DNA from: Hormiphora californensis
Taxonomy: Eukaryota > Ctenophora > Tentaculata > Cydippida > Pleurobrachiidae
DNA length: 64,000 nt
Reading direction: 5' to 3'
Assembly: GCA_020137815.1 (NCBI GenBank)
Contig: CM035359.1
Span: forward strand, 4,746,032 to 4,810,031
Below, piece after piece: positions 48,701-59,831 of this stretch (the first letter of the stretch is position 1; each line of letters begins with the position of its first letter). Below the pieces are notes generated by a model. That model was not told where the DNA came from, did not search any database, and saw only the letters and a program-made list of their open reading frames with translations. Both the position numbers and the translations under genes were made by a program.

Positions 48701-49932
48701 GGGTAAACAACAGGCCAAACCAGTGTGTAGCCATCGATCTGGTTGGGCCCATACGAGGACCGTGTCACTACAAATGGATATTCACCTTGGTGGACAAGTT
48801 CACTCGCTTCCTTGGAGCTGTTCCCCTCGTTAATGCCCAAGCACCAAAAATAGCTCGAGCTATAGCTGATGAATGGATTTTTAAATATGGAGCACCGGAA
48901 ACCATGATGTCGGACCAAGGTGGGAATCTCTCCTCCGCAGTCGTAGTAAAAGAGCTCTATAACATCATGGGGATAAAGAAACTACGCACCACAGCTTATC
49001 ATCCCGCTGGTAATGGGCAGGTAGAAGCGTATAATAAACATCTTGTGGTGATCTTACGAAAGTTGATTCAAAAGTCACCAAAAGAATGGCCATCAAAACT
49101 ACAACCGGCGGTGTTCGCACTCAATTCCTCGATCAATATCAGCACAAAGTTTTCTCCAGCTAGACTTTGGTTCGGAAGGGATCTCAGAATCCCAGCTGAT
49201 CTGTGCCTCGGGACTACCTCAACCCAGTTCTACAAATCCAGAGAACATCTGGCTTCCGCCCAATACACTGATCTGCAAGAGACCTTTGAACTGGCCCAGG
49301 CTAACAGCATCTCATCGGGATTCCGAAACAAGCATGTTTTCGACCGCAAAAAGGGCTTCCACGTGGAATATAAGGAAGGGGATAGAATACTGGTCCACAA
49401 ACCTTTGCCTCCCACTGTGACTGAGTTTAGGAAGTTCAAAAATGGGTACACGGGACCCTGGAAAATCCTCAAAGTTCTCTCGGAATGGACATACCTGGTC
49501 CAGCATGAAAGGTACCCGGGTAAGGAACTGGTGGTTCATTTCAACACTATGAAATTAATTCGAGACGACCTAAGATTTACTAAAGATGGGCCGCTGATCG
49601 AAGATGATGACTCTGACTCTGAGGAGGAAATGATTTCCCACTGCTCCTCCGAACCAGTTCCTGGTGACCCCGCTCCAGATACTAGGAAGGGACGTGAACC
49701 CGATTATCAATTACTAGATACAACGGAAGGGCGTGTGCCCAACTCCGTTCCTGATATCTCTGCCGGGCGTGTGCCTGAAAACCTAGGCCAAGCAGCTATG
49801 GAAGGGTGTGTGCCTAGTGACCTGGTCGTGGAGGAAAACATCGTACCCACGAGTTCTGAGGTACTCAGCGATGACGGCAAGGGAGCTACTGTGAAACGAG
49901 ACTACAATCTGAGGAAACGTCCTACCGGTTAG
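45749..49932 (+). CDS. pol: Pol polyprotein (protease, reverse transcriptase, RNase H, integrase)
   Basis: No good start codon precedes the protease; entry by -1 frameshift is likely, and the frame is open from the frameshift site. Protease: ALVDTGACATLVSS (about 45955). Reverse transcriptase: LDLKEGFLQVPL and the catalytic FIDD box (47254-47265). RNase H: VYTDASLIGIGG (about 47690) with downstream acidic residues. Integrase: HHCC zinc finger (HHDLDSSGHLG ... CDTCETC, about 48520-48645), catalytic Asp in VAIDLVGPI (48730), second Asp in MMSDQGGN, Glu in GNGQVEAYN, then a GYTGPWKILKV (GPY/F) module. The C-terminal tail is acidic and repeats GRVP-like segments. Every catalytic residue looked for is present. 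Function: reverse transcription and integration of the element. Confidence 0.93.
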
Positions 49933-51057
49933 AGTATCCTATCTACCAAATACGTGAGTTGTAATCGCCTAGTACTAATATGAACTGTGAATGACAGCTG
50001 AATACTCTCCTTTTTACACTAGAGCGATTAGTAATGAACAGTTATAATGGGATTAGTAAAGAACAGTTATCATATGAAGTATGCATATGAAAGCGACAGT
50101 ATATTCTAACTATGTCAAGATATATAATATTTAATGTGCTAAGTACACATATCCGTGTAGCGAATATTCTAACCCCGTGCATGATGTTATCTTAAACGTG
50201 CTGTTTCCCTGCCTGGAGTTGCCCTACTCTGCCCTGCCTATCTCCCCTCATCTCTCCCCTCATCTCACCCCTCATCACATCTGTAGGTATATTAAGATCG
50301 CAACTGTAGTGTTTGATATGTAAAGCTATAATTATTTCATTATTCGGATCATACTTTAGTCCGGCATACTACCACCCCCAATCAGCGCTGAATTTCGTAG
50401 TATCTGGACAGTATGATTTCGATGCCTGCAGGCCCTATAATATATATACTGTAGCTTTAGAAGTGTGGAAGAACAAGACATGAAATGTGAAATGAGACAG
50501 AGAAATGTGAATTGTGAACCGATATGAATTGAAATGAGTGAAAGAGAAGTGAAATGGATCGAAGTCTCGCAATACGTGTGAGATTATGAGAGAGTATTGA
50601 TTGTGAAAGAGGATTTGAATTGTTTAGTGCATTGAAAGTGTAAGTTACCACAGAGAGTGTGTGCACTTTGTTAATAAGTTGCGATATACCTACAGATCAC
50701 ATACATATTTTATCAAGCGTGAGGGAATTATCACAGTTCAGGGGTTTCATATTACTTTAGTAACGTCATAATGTCATATACGTGCCCGAGCCAATCTTTT
50801 CATGTTTAACAATGTCATGATTCTAGGGGTCTACGCTGATACGAGCTTTTCAATAGACGCATTAATAGATATGTAAGCACTAGAGATATTACCTTATTGA
50901 TGAGCATACAGTATACAGCTCGCACTGCCCGCTTCACTTTACACTTCCAGACCAAAAACCCTGTCACGACCCTCTCGCCTACAGCCCAAGACTAGATACT
51001 CCTTCCTCCCGTCTTCTCGCCCGACGCTAATTAAACTCTTGCATCATTTAGTCAGAT
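49933..51057 (+). other. Pol-env spacer of the LTR element
   Basis: 1.1 kb with no ORF of note. AT-rich, ending in a pyrimidine-poor segment with acceptor-like CATTTAG|TCAG next to the env ATG, which would fit production of env from a spliced mRNA. An unusually long untranslated gap for this kind of element. Confidence 0.5.
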
Positions 51058-53172
51058 ATGGCTTCGCATCTCGCTATGGTTATCATGCTCCTACTCATGT
51101 CGGAGTGCACAGGGATTGACAAAGATCCGGACTACTCCAATTACCTAGGACAATACCAGACAGACATGGGGATAGTCACTAAAGAAGAAATTGGTCTAGC
51201 TTTTGTTCCTGGGAAACTTCTGGGCACCAGCTCAGTTCCCATTCTCCAGAGCGTGTTCGTCTCACTGAAACTCCCTACTCTTCCGGCCAGACCTTGCAAA
51301 ACTAACTGTAACCCAAATGTGGAGGAGATAGAAAATTGGATACCTCCATTCAATACAGGCGAATGGATAACTGGAATACTGCCTAGCCAGGAGGATATTC
51401 TTCGCACCTCGCACAAAGATCAGGTATCACAATGTCTAGCAGACTGCTTGACGGTGAACAAATGTGTACAGTTCTCCTACAGACTCAAAGGTGGAACTTG
51501 TCATCTTCAGGACCGTGTAACCTACTACAACGCGAACTCCACCTCGGACTTCTACACGGCCAGAATGGAAAGCCTGCTTACATCGGTGAACAAGACAAGG
51601 GACCTAGCCTGCGGTCGACAAGAAAATCCCTTGTACCGATTACTAAGTTCCAGTGTGGACCTTACCCGAAGACGTTATAGGGACCTGTTCGTTTCGAAAT
51701 TTCAGGACATTAAGAAAGCATATGACACGGGTCATGCCAACCTCAACAAGAGATCTACTTTCGGGCGTGCGCCTGAGAAGAGATCTCTTGACGGGATCTT
51801 GGCAAACCTGCCCATAGTAGGATATCTCTACCGTATCCTCCGAGCCCCAGAAGATGCCAGTAAACTGAAAAACCACGTTCAAAACCTAGAAACCTCCTTC
51901 CAGAACTTCGTAGAAGACACCATCTCCAGCTTCAAATCCATCAAGACGTATGAAAACAACGTCCTCAAGGTGTTTGACGCAGAAGTTAGAGAGATCTACA
52001 AACATCTAGCCGGCGTCCAATGTGACCTAATGACTGTGGCTACTATCTTTGCTCGTTCTGAAGCAGAGAAGGTATTTGAACAGAAACTTGCGACCCTTTT
52101 TACCGGACCAAGCCAGGGGCGTCTCAACGCTAGGGTAAGCAGCACCCTTACACTCCAAGACCTAACCAAAATTGTTCAACAAAACTCCGAGTTTCGAGGC
52201 ACAATCTACCGAGAGAACCCGGAAATCCTATTTAGGGTTGGAGAAATCCTGTTCCTCAACGTCAAGGAGACACCCTCAGACATGGTCTTCCACTTTGTAC
52301 TATTTGCCCCATCCATTGCCAAACGCAGCCTCTACCAAACATACACGCCTGTACAGGTACCTATCTTTGTTAATGGGTCCTGTTTCAACATGAGGGTACC
52401 GGAGATGTTGGTCATGGACAAAGAACAGCTGCACGAGGTCCAGACAAAGCAATGTACGGAGTATGACGACATCATAATATGCAGCGAAAACTTTGAAGAT
52501 AGATTCTCTGCACTGAAAAGGCCGTACGGTTGTGCAGATCAAAACAGCCTTCACACGTGCAAATCGGACCCAGTCTCCTGCGAGAGCGCCCTCCAGTACA
52601 CTAAGGCAGGTGCTCTAGTTTTCTCCAGAAACGAAATATTGGGGATGAAATTGCAACAAATGAGCACCATGGAGACAATCAGCACGCCTGATAAGAAAAC
52701 TTACTTCTTTAAATGGGCTGACTTCAAACTAATCCAAGCTGATAAACAAATCATGTATGGAACTGCTGAGAACCATAAACAATCGAACATCACTTGGAAC
52801 ACCCCAGAGACAACGAAGGCCCTGGACCAATGGATGAGGACAACGAAAATTGAATACGACCGACAAAACATTTCCAAGCTCCACGAGGAATTGCAGCAGT
52901 CCAAAACGCTCCTTGCGGACAATTACGGACCGGGCTATATTGGAAGCATTTCCAAGAATAGTCTTTTGGAGATCTTGACCTGGTTGGCGATTTCGGTGGC
53001 GTGTGCCACCGGACTCATCGGTCTGACATTCGCAGTACGGAACTTCAAAGGCACCGGTCCCGGACCCGAAACCAGACGCAAGGAGGAATCGCTGCCTCTA
53101 ACAACCGCGGTGGAACCCAGCGCCACAAGAAAAAGCATCGTCTCTCTAACTGCAAGCAGCGACAGTAACTAG
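51058..53172 (+). CDS. env: Env-like membrane glycoprotein (baculovirus-F type)
   Basis: 704 residues: N-terminal signal peptide, then a Cys-rich segment (about residues 119-165) with the CLADCL...CVQFSY...CHL spacing of an apple/PAN domain, tandem KR sites (NLNKRS and PEKRSLDG, about residues 230-242) suitable for furin, followed by a Gly/Leu-rich hydrophobic stretch and a heptad-like helix (fusion subunit layout of F proteins), a Cys-rich ectodomain, one transmembrane helix (about residues 636-658, LTWLAISVACATGLIGLTFAV) and a short Ser/Thr cytoplasmic tail. Several N-x-S/T sites. Role: cell-surface fusion glycoprotein of the element. The frame is uninterrupted. Confidence 0.85.
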   Translation: MASHLAMVIMLLLMSECTGIDKDPDYSNYLGQYQTDMGIVTKEEIGLAFVPGKLLGTSSVPILQSVFVSLKLPTLPARPCKTNCNPNVEEIENWIPPFNTGEWITGILPSQEDILRTSHKDQVSQCLADCLTVNKCVQFSYRLKGGTCHLQDRVTYYNANSTSDFYTARMESLLTSVNKTRDLACGRQENPLYRLLSSSVDLTRRRYRDLFVSKFQDIKKAYDTGHANLNKRSTFGRAPEKRSLDGILANLPIVGYLYRILRAPEDASKLKNHVQNLETSFQNFVEDTISSFKSIKTYENNVLKVFDAEVREIYKHLAGVQCDLMTVATIFARSEAEKVFEQKLATLFTGPSQGRLNARVSSTLTLQDLTKIVQQNSEFRGTIYRENPEILFRVGEILFLNVKETPSDMVFHFVLFAPSIAKRSLYQTYTPVQVPIFVNGSCFNMRVPEMLVMDKEQLHEVQTKQCTEYDDIIICSENFEDRFSALKRPYGCADQNSLHTCKSDPVSCESALQYTKAGALVFSRNEILGMKLQQMSTMETISTPDKKTYFFKWADFKLIQADKQIMYGTAENHKQSNITWNTPETTKALDQWMRTTKIEYDRQNISKLHEELQQSKTLLADNYGPGYIGSISKNSLLEILTWLAISVACATGLIGLTFAVRNFKGTGPGPETRRKEESLPLTTAVEPSATRKSIVSLTASSDSN

Positions 53173-53315
53173 AGTATCACATTAACTGGGCCTTCCGAAT
53201 GTTCGAGGGGAGAGCCTAAATAAAGTAGATTCAAATATCAATTAACCATCTGTTTGAGCCCATTTCCAGTTGCCCTAGTTTCTAGTTACCCTCTGCACTC
53301 ATCGTCCCACTTGAT

Positions 53316-53888
53316 ATGAAGTCTTCAGCCTCTACCTCAGCTGTGACTGGCGTGTGCCAGACACAGCTGAAATCTGTGATCGTAGTGCCAAAACCGTCCA
53401 TCACGGTCAGAAGAATCCCGATGGTGAAAATAAACGGCGAAAACTCCCCTGCGTGCACAGAGTGCTTCATAAAGGAGAGGTACAAACAGCCCAGCTACAA
53501 TGACCGAGGACCTCTCACATCATTAGAAACAGTGGATCTCTTAAATAAGGTGGCAATGGTGGCGTCTGAGTGGAGGGAGAACCACTGCAAGGACAAGCTC
53601 AACCGAGCAGTAGCACAACTAGATACAAAAAAGACCCTAGAGGAAATGAGAAAAAGAGAGAAAAGGGCTAGAGAAGACGGGGAGACACCAGGAACGAAAA
53701 GTTGGAGAAACAAAGTCAACAAAGGGATTATTAGGGCGGTAGTTGAAATCAAGGAAGCAAGCAGGAGGCCTGAAACCTCGGAAATCTGTACAACCATCAA
53801 GGTGGGACTGGGAGTACTACACTCACTTCATTTCCTCCAGTGGGGAGAGCCGCTGCCGGACTTTGTAAAACATTTCTGTGAGAACTGA
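53316..53888 (+). CDS. ORF4 of the LTR element, unknown accessory protein
   Basis: 190 residues, starting 143 bp after env and ending 238 bp before the 3' LTR. Ser/Thr/Val-rich N-terminus, a Cys pair in PACTECFIKERYKQ, a central charged helix rich in Lys/Arg/Glu (TLEEMRKREKRAREDGETPG, KSWRNKVNKG) and a hydrophobic C-terminal part (LGVLHSLHFLQWGEPLPDF). No homology recognised. Position between env and LTR is that of regulatory genes in complex retroviruses; the basic cluster would allow RNA binding, but this is inference. Base composition and intactness match the rest of the element. Confidence 0.7.
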   Translation: MKSSASTSAVTGVCQTQLKSVIVVPKPSITVRRIPMVKINGENSPACTECFIKERYKQPSYNDRGPLTSLETVDLLNKVAMVASEWRENHCKDKLNRAVAQLDTKKTLEEMRKREKRAREDGETPGTKSWRNKVNKGIIRAVVEIKEASRRPETSEICTTIKVGLGVLHSLHFLQWGEPLPDFVKHFCEN

Positions 53889-54112
53889 AAATAATGCATC
53901 TTATTTATTTTAACCACCCGTTTGGGTGCATCACCGCTATATTTTAATTTTCCAGAGAGACTATACTTAAGACTCTAAAGACATAATTATATTACCAGTG
54001 TTGATGAATTTTGAAGGACCACTGTAAGCTGAAATTGGTGAAAAATTTGATTTGTTTAGCGTATATCAGACTCTTCACTTGAACCGGGAGTGGGGGATCT
54101 AGGGCTGCCGTA

Positions 54113-54126
54113 CAGCGGGGGGTGGA
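54113..54126 (+). other. Polypurine tract
   Basis: GCGGGGGGTGGA directly before the 3' LTR, the expected plus-strand primer for reverse transcription. Confidence 0.7.
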
Positions 54127-54598
54127 TGTACGGTCAGCACCCTATCTCAGATCCCTAGCCCCCGATTCCAAGCATTATGCATTCATTCATATATATTCAA
54201 CCTGTGGTGCCACTGTTCGTGCCCCCTGGGACCGCCACCCTGTCTGCCTACCCTTAGTTACAGAGGGGCGGTAACTGGATGGAGGTCCCAGGGCGGGCTA
54301 AGTGCATTTACAGCCACAGGTGGTATTGTGCTCTAGTTCCCCTCTATTTCACGCCTCATCATTCATTGCACCACGTAGTGCAGACTCCTTGACAACCCAG
54401 GCAGGGCACGTGACCATTGAGATGACCAATGAGAACGCAGGATTGTGTTTTGTATGAGAGAGAACCGGGCTCGCAGGAGTCGAGAGCGATCCAAGTTAGT
54501 AGGCAGTCTATTCGAACCACCTAAAACTTCGTTGTTAACAGTAACTCCTGAAAACCCCCTTCACCACCCCTTCTAATATCACCGAAGGTCACCCTACA
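54127..54598 (+). repeat. 3' LTR
   Basis: 472 bp, same sequence as the 5' LTR as far as can be read, followed by the TATA target duplication. Confidence 0.95.
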
Positions 54599-54760
54599 TA
54601 TATGTGTGATAAGCAGTTTTGGTTCCGGCTAAAATACGAAAGAACAGCTAAGCTTAGGTACAAGAAGAATGAATGAATGGCCTTGTGAATGTAATATATA
54701 TGAGCAGTTTTGGTTCTGGCTAAAATACGAAAGAACAGCTTACAGCTTCGAAAAAGTACC
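54599..54760. repeat. GCAGTTTTGGTTCCGGCTAA tandem repeat
   Basis: About 100-bp units containing GCAGTTTTGGTTCYGGCTAA and AAGAACAGCTAAGCTTACAA. Units occur at 43880-43976 (left of the LTR element), here, and at 56215-56386, so the LTR element and the next transposon both inserted into one pre-existing tandem array. Confidence 0.7.
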
Positions 54761-54907
54761 GGTACTGTGCGTTGAGGAATGTATATTGTATACACGTCTT
54801 TTGATACAAACTTACCCGAGTAATTTGGAAAAGTACCCGAGTTCTTACATACCAGAGATCTTTTTGTAAGTTGGTCCATGAGCTTACAAGAAGAATTAGG
54901 GAATGGC

Positions 54908-56206
54908 TTGGTAACATCTGGCGCGACCCCCGCACACAGGTGTCGGGTCCGCCCCCTGAAAAAAGGGTCGTGCCTTTCAAGGCTTTTTGCACGCGATCCA
55001 CTGGACCGATTTACATCCCGCTTGTCGCAAAAGACTGCAAATTGATCCTAGTTTACTGGAAAATACCCGAGAAGTTTGTCTGTCAACAGGAATTGGGTCA
55101 AAATTGACACTGAAGTCAAATCTATAATCTAGCTTCCGAGCCTTTTTGCACCACTCCCAGACGGTTTAGAATGAATCTGATGGTATCAGAAGATAGGTCG
55201 AGACCTTGTACTGGAAAATACCCGGCATCAAATCCTGATGCTAATTGCATCAACATATCTCCCAATATCTAGGGTTGCGACTGGCTATTTGAAACAGTTT
55301 TTCACTTTTTTCTCTTGTCTGCCCACAAATCAAGTCGAACCCAAATTTTTTTGACCTTGTGTTACAGAGACAGTCCCTGGGTAGTTTTTTGGGTGGTTGG
55401 AGATGTCTCATTTTGTCTTCCGGGGTCAGGGTCACGTGATATCTATCCAAATTTGGTGGTTCAATTTACCCGCCTCGGTCTGCTAATTTGAAACACCCGT
55501 ATCTCCCTCAATTTCTCCACGAAACCAAAATTTTTGACATGAATAGTTAGAAAAGGGTTGTGCAGAGCCATTCCATGTCTGAAATCTGAATTTTGTTGAA
55601 CGTGCTTGGTGCAATAACCTTTTCCAAAAACTGTTTCAAATTAGCAGGAAAACAGTTTTTGCCTCATATTCGGCCAACTTTTGGCGGAAATGACTCAAAT
55701 CATAGTTTATATCCTGCCTCATGCTCATATTGAACAACAAAAATTTCGAAAATCCAATCGGAGAAAAGTGTTTCAAATAGCCCTCCTCAGTGTTTCAAGT
55801 TACCAGACTCTCTTCACTGTGCTACAGCACACACACGACACCAATCAGAGAGCAAATAACGCGCATTTGTTTCAAATAACCAGAGCACGTGTTTCAAGTT
55901 ATCAGACACTGTTTCAAGTTAGCAGGCGTTTCAAATTGCCAGTCGCTACCCTACTAAACCGCATGGGCGTAGTGCAGAAATTCTCGGAAGCCATTATAGG
56001 TTTGACTTCAGTGTCAATGATCCAATTCCTGTTGACAGACAAACTTCTCGGGTATTTTCCAGTATATTATGATCAATTTGTAGTCTTTTGCGACAAGCCG
56101 GATGCAAATCGGTCCAGTGAATCGCGTGCAACATCCCTTGAAAGAAACGACCCTTTTTAGGGCGGAGCCGTCACCTGTGTGCGGGGTCGCACACGGTGTC
56201 TATTTC
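54908..56206. mobile_element. 1.3-kb element with about 270-bp imperfect inverted repeats
   Basis: CGACCCCCGCACACAGGTGT at the left is inverted to the GTGTGCGGGGTCGCACACGG end at the right, and the similarity continues for about 270 bp inward (GGAAAATACCCGAGAAGTTT and its complement). The centre holds about ten copies of a GTTTCAARTTANCAG word. The 159-residue frame at 55681-56160 crosses both repeat types and has no family signature, so it is not called a gene. No intact transposase. Confidence 0.6.
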
Positions 56207-56386
56207 ACCAAGGGAATGGCCTTGTGAATATTATATATGTGTGATAAGCACGACACTTGGGTCACAGGACAGGTTTGGTTCCTGGTTCCAGCTAAAGTTC
56301 GAAAGAACAGCTAAGCTTACAAGAAGAATTAGTGAATGGCCTTGTGAATATGTGTGATAAGCAGTTTTGGTTCCGGCTAAAATATA

Positions 56387-57125
56387 AGGGTGTCCCATAA
56401 ATATTGTCCCTCGGTGATTTTTTTTTCTTCAAGAAACTGATGATTTGAAAGAAAAACGGTCCTACGGTATTCCTAGCATCCTTGGCTCTTTTCCCATAGG
56501 TTGGGGATGTGTCAAGGTAGTATAGTTCAGGAAGTATTGGAAATCTTTACACACGATGTCTTACTACGATCTTTAAAATTTCGATCATGAAATTTTTCTT
56601 TCTCCTTAAATCGAATCATGTGCTAAAATGAGGATATGGCCAGCCCAGTTCACCTGCTGGGGAATCAGGGGGCATCCTCTGGGAGCTCCAGTGACCTTTA
56701 ACTTTTGGATAGACCCATTTATAATTGATTATTTTTAGGGCTATCGCTCCTTAAACAGATTTCACTCAAACGGCCGCTTGAGACATTTTTGACAGAAAAC
56801 AATGACCGTGAGAAGTTGTCATAGGGATGTCTGAGCATCATTCCGATGCCTGTGACTCACCACACTACCTCGCAAGGGATCAGAGATGACCTTCCTGAGG
56901 CTAAATGGTACCGAGATGATTTAGGCCAGGTACAAAGATCGTTTCAAGACTGGCTTACTAAATTCATCTCTAGACACCCTTCTGTATGGGCACGTAGAAA
57001 CCCTGACCTATAGGAATGGAGCCAAGGATGTCAGAATTAATATCGTAGGACCGTTCGCGTTTCTTTTCTTTCAAATGATCAGTTTCTCGAAAAACCACCG
57101 AGGGACAATATTTATGGACATCAGG
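56387..57125. mobile_element. Mariner-like non-autonomous element
   Basis: Flanked by TA (56385-56386, 57126-57127). Left end AGGGTGTCCCATAAATATTG and right end CAATATTTATGGACATCAGG are inverted, with the shared GTCCCTCGGTGRTTTTTC and CTTTGAAAG-type words extending over about 110 bp. GTGTCC ends are typical of mariner relatives. The centre has no transposase motif. Confidence 0.65.
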
Positions 57126-57127
57126 TA

Positions 57128-59473
57128 CGCATAATATATGCACGTTTGAAATAAGGTCAAAAAGATCAGTGATGCGACTTGAAATTTGGAAGTTCTCCCT
57201 AACCTCAAAATTTCAAGTCTATCTTATCAAGAACTGGAGAGTGGAGATATGTACGTTTGAAATAAGAGGAAATAAGAGTGGAGCAAAGTAATATTTGACA
57301 GTCATCAGGCTCTTTTTAAGGAAATTTTTAACCCTAAGAAAACGTGATAAGTATGAGGAAACTTTATACTTCCCTTGGCCTTCGGCTATCAGTGACTTTT
57401 AAGTTTTAAAATTTTAATTATGTTATGTATCAGTATCATATGGCATACATACTAATTTGGCTTGCGCCCCACGTAGCGTGACGTGCCCAACATACTAATA
57501 AAAACTAGCGTAGTCCCATTGCGTAATTTGATTTTTTCAGCTCAGGAAGGTTGCAATCCCCCTTCCGCCAGGATACATGATAGTCTAGTCGACAATTCAA
57601 AAGCATTCAAAAGCATTTCTGTTTAAGAGTCAAATGTAATTGTATTATTATTTGTGAATGCTCTGATCACCGCGGTTCTTTGCACACATTCTGCATTCAG
57701 TACGTTGTCCTCATTTGAAAGAAATGATAATAGGAGCGTGAGGTCAATGCTCTGACAGGATAGAGCTTTCCTGGTCCCTGCCGAAGGACTACCACCATCA
57801 TGTGTAACACACAGCTCCTCCTGGACATAATCATCATAATGATATTGGAAATGCAACATTATGGAAAACGGTGAAAAATAAAAACTTTGAAAAGAATTTA
57901 GAGAATTTTCTGGCAGAATTGAGCTGTGCAAAAGCTTCAATTGTATGTTTCTGAGAAACTGAAATTATATAAATCCGTTTCCAGTAAATCTTTGATCTTT
58001 GGGTGTGAGGTGAAGTGACGTATCTCAGGTTCCTATGACATCCCTAGCGAAAAAGCGAAAAATCTTTGATCTCAAGAATGACTCCTAGACGTATTTTTGT
58101 GCAGGGAAGAAATTAGAAATTAATTTACTGCAGGTTAGGAATAAAATAAAAACGGACGCCCATTCTTGAGAAGAAGAAAATTGTCCGTTTGAAACGGATT
58201 TTGAAGATCTTTGGTGCAACGTGTTATAAATATGGAACAACTTTTAATGGCATTTCCAATGGTCTGCAATGCCATGAATAATCGATCACGATAGGGTTTC
58301 TTGCTCCCTGCACTGCTTGATGTATAAAGTAATTATCGTGTTTTGAGAAAGCAATACAATAAAAAACAAGCTCCACCCTTTTGAGTAAGGGGTGGACAAC
58401 GTTTTATTGGGTTGGGCCAGGCGAGGTGTTACTGACATCGAATAGTTCTTTCATATACAATTTTCCGATGATGCCCCGCCCGCGAAATAAATGTAACGGA
58501 GGGTTAGAGCATAACAAGAGTATTGAGCAATTTTATCTCTTTTTTTTCTCTTGAAAAGTTTCACTAAAATAATAACGTAATTGGTGCTATTATATGTTAT
58601 TGCCCGGGAACGCATGCCCTGATATCATGGTGTCAATATGTAACTAGTGTCTGGTCCCTGATCGTTATCCAAAAGGTGGTATTGTATCAACATTTTAGAA
58701 TTATTGGAGAATTGGAGATGTATCGAGGGTAAAAGAACCTCATTTTTAATGTCCCATAGGCCATATAAACTCTATAGTATTAATGGAGTAGATATTATTT
58801 GGTTATAATCATTACAATATGGCAATTGGCCGATTGGAAGATAAGACGAAATCATTACATTTTAACTGAATTATATTTTACCCTCACTCAATTCACTCGA
58901 ATAATAAACAAACATTTGCTATTACAATGGAGTCACAATTCATTAAACATAATAATAAAAACACAGGTCATAACAAAATTTCTAGTTACTGTCGATACGT
59001 CAAGATCATATCTCTCTTTCTCTCTCTCCCTTCTCTCCGGTTTAGGCCAACCCTCAGATGCATTTTTTCCCAGACGAACAATTATTGTAACCATCTTTGA
59101 AGGTTTAGAAGGGAAGTTTCTCTCTGAACCCATCCAAGAATCCACCCTCCTGAAAATGTTTCATTTATAAATTGAGTAAGGGGTGAAAATATAATTCGTG
59201 AAATTATTTGTTGAGTTGTTACTCAACAAGAAAATATAAGATTTGTGTATACAATATAGAAAGTAGTAAAAACTCGGAAGCTTCTAGTTGAATTTTAGCG
59301 GAAAACAGCCGTACTGAACTGGACTTCAGTACGACGACTACTTACTGGAAGAAAACTGATTCAGTTATTTTCAGTAAACAGCCGTATTGTTCTCGAAACT
59401 CTAGTGTTATCGCTGTTTTCTCCATCTTACAATTCCTACAATCAAACATCCAAACCTTAGCAGCACGCAAGCA

Positions 59474-59477
<4 letters not shown>
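57128..59477. other. Non-coding stretch
   Basis: Contains AT-rich DNA, an inverted fragment of the GTTCTAACCC repeat (58470-58515) and one GGTCAATGCTCTGACAGGAT word (57741-57760). A minus-strand frame at 57623-57830 (ELCVTHDGGSP...) begins after an acceptor-like AG but has no clear donor, so I do not call it. Confidence 0.4.
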
Positions 59478-59564
<87 letters not shown>

Positions 59565-59736
59565 TTTCTCCCTTACTTTCTCAGTATCACTCACTCTCGC
59601 GTTTGCAACATTGTTATCAATCACCTGTTAAAACTGGAAAAACTCCAGTACTAACTCCAGTACTAACCTACCTTATTTACAGCACATTCTTTCTATCTTT
59701 CTCTCGACTCTCACACTCTCTCTCAGCACGCAAGCA

Positions 59737-59831
<95 letters not shown>

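Larger units (their letters stand above)
43977..54598 (+). mobile_element. Complete retrovirus-like LTR element (Ty3/gypsy, errantivirus-like) with gag, pol, env and a fourth ORF
   Basis: 10.6-kb element bounded by two 472-bp LTRs with TG...CA ends and a 4-bp target duplication TATA (43973-43976, 54599-54602). Internal order: primer-binding site, gag, -1 frameshift signal, pol (protease, reverse transcriptase, RNase H, integrase), 1.1-kb spacer, env, ORF4, polypurine tract. Domain order RT-RH-IN and a GPY/F-like end of integrase place it in Ty3/gypsy; the env of baculovirus-F type recalls the errantiviruses. All four ORFs are open and the LTRs appear identical, so insertion was recent. It split a pre-existing tandem repeat and lies in a gene-poor stretch between two sets of minus-strand exons. 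Confidence 0.92.

Noticed and set aside
55681-56160. 159-residue ORF
   Set aside because: Runs through the GTTTCAARTTANCAG repeat and into a terminal inverted repeat; no domain, no splice context.
57623-57940. Minus-strand exon candidate ELCVTHDGGSP
   Set aside because: Acceptor-like AG is present but no good donor, and it runs into a dispersed repeat.
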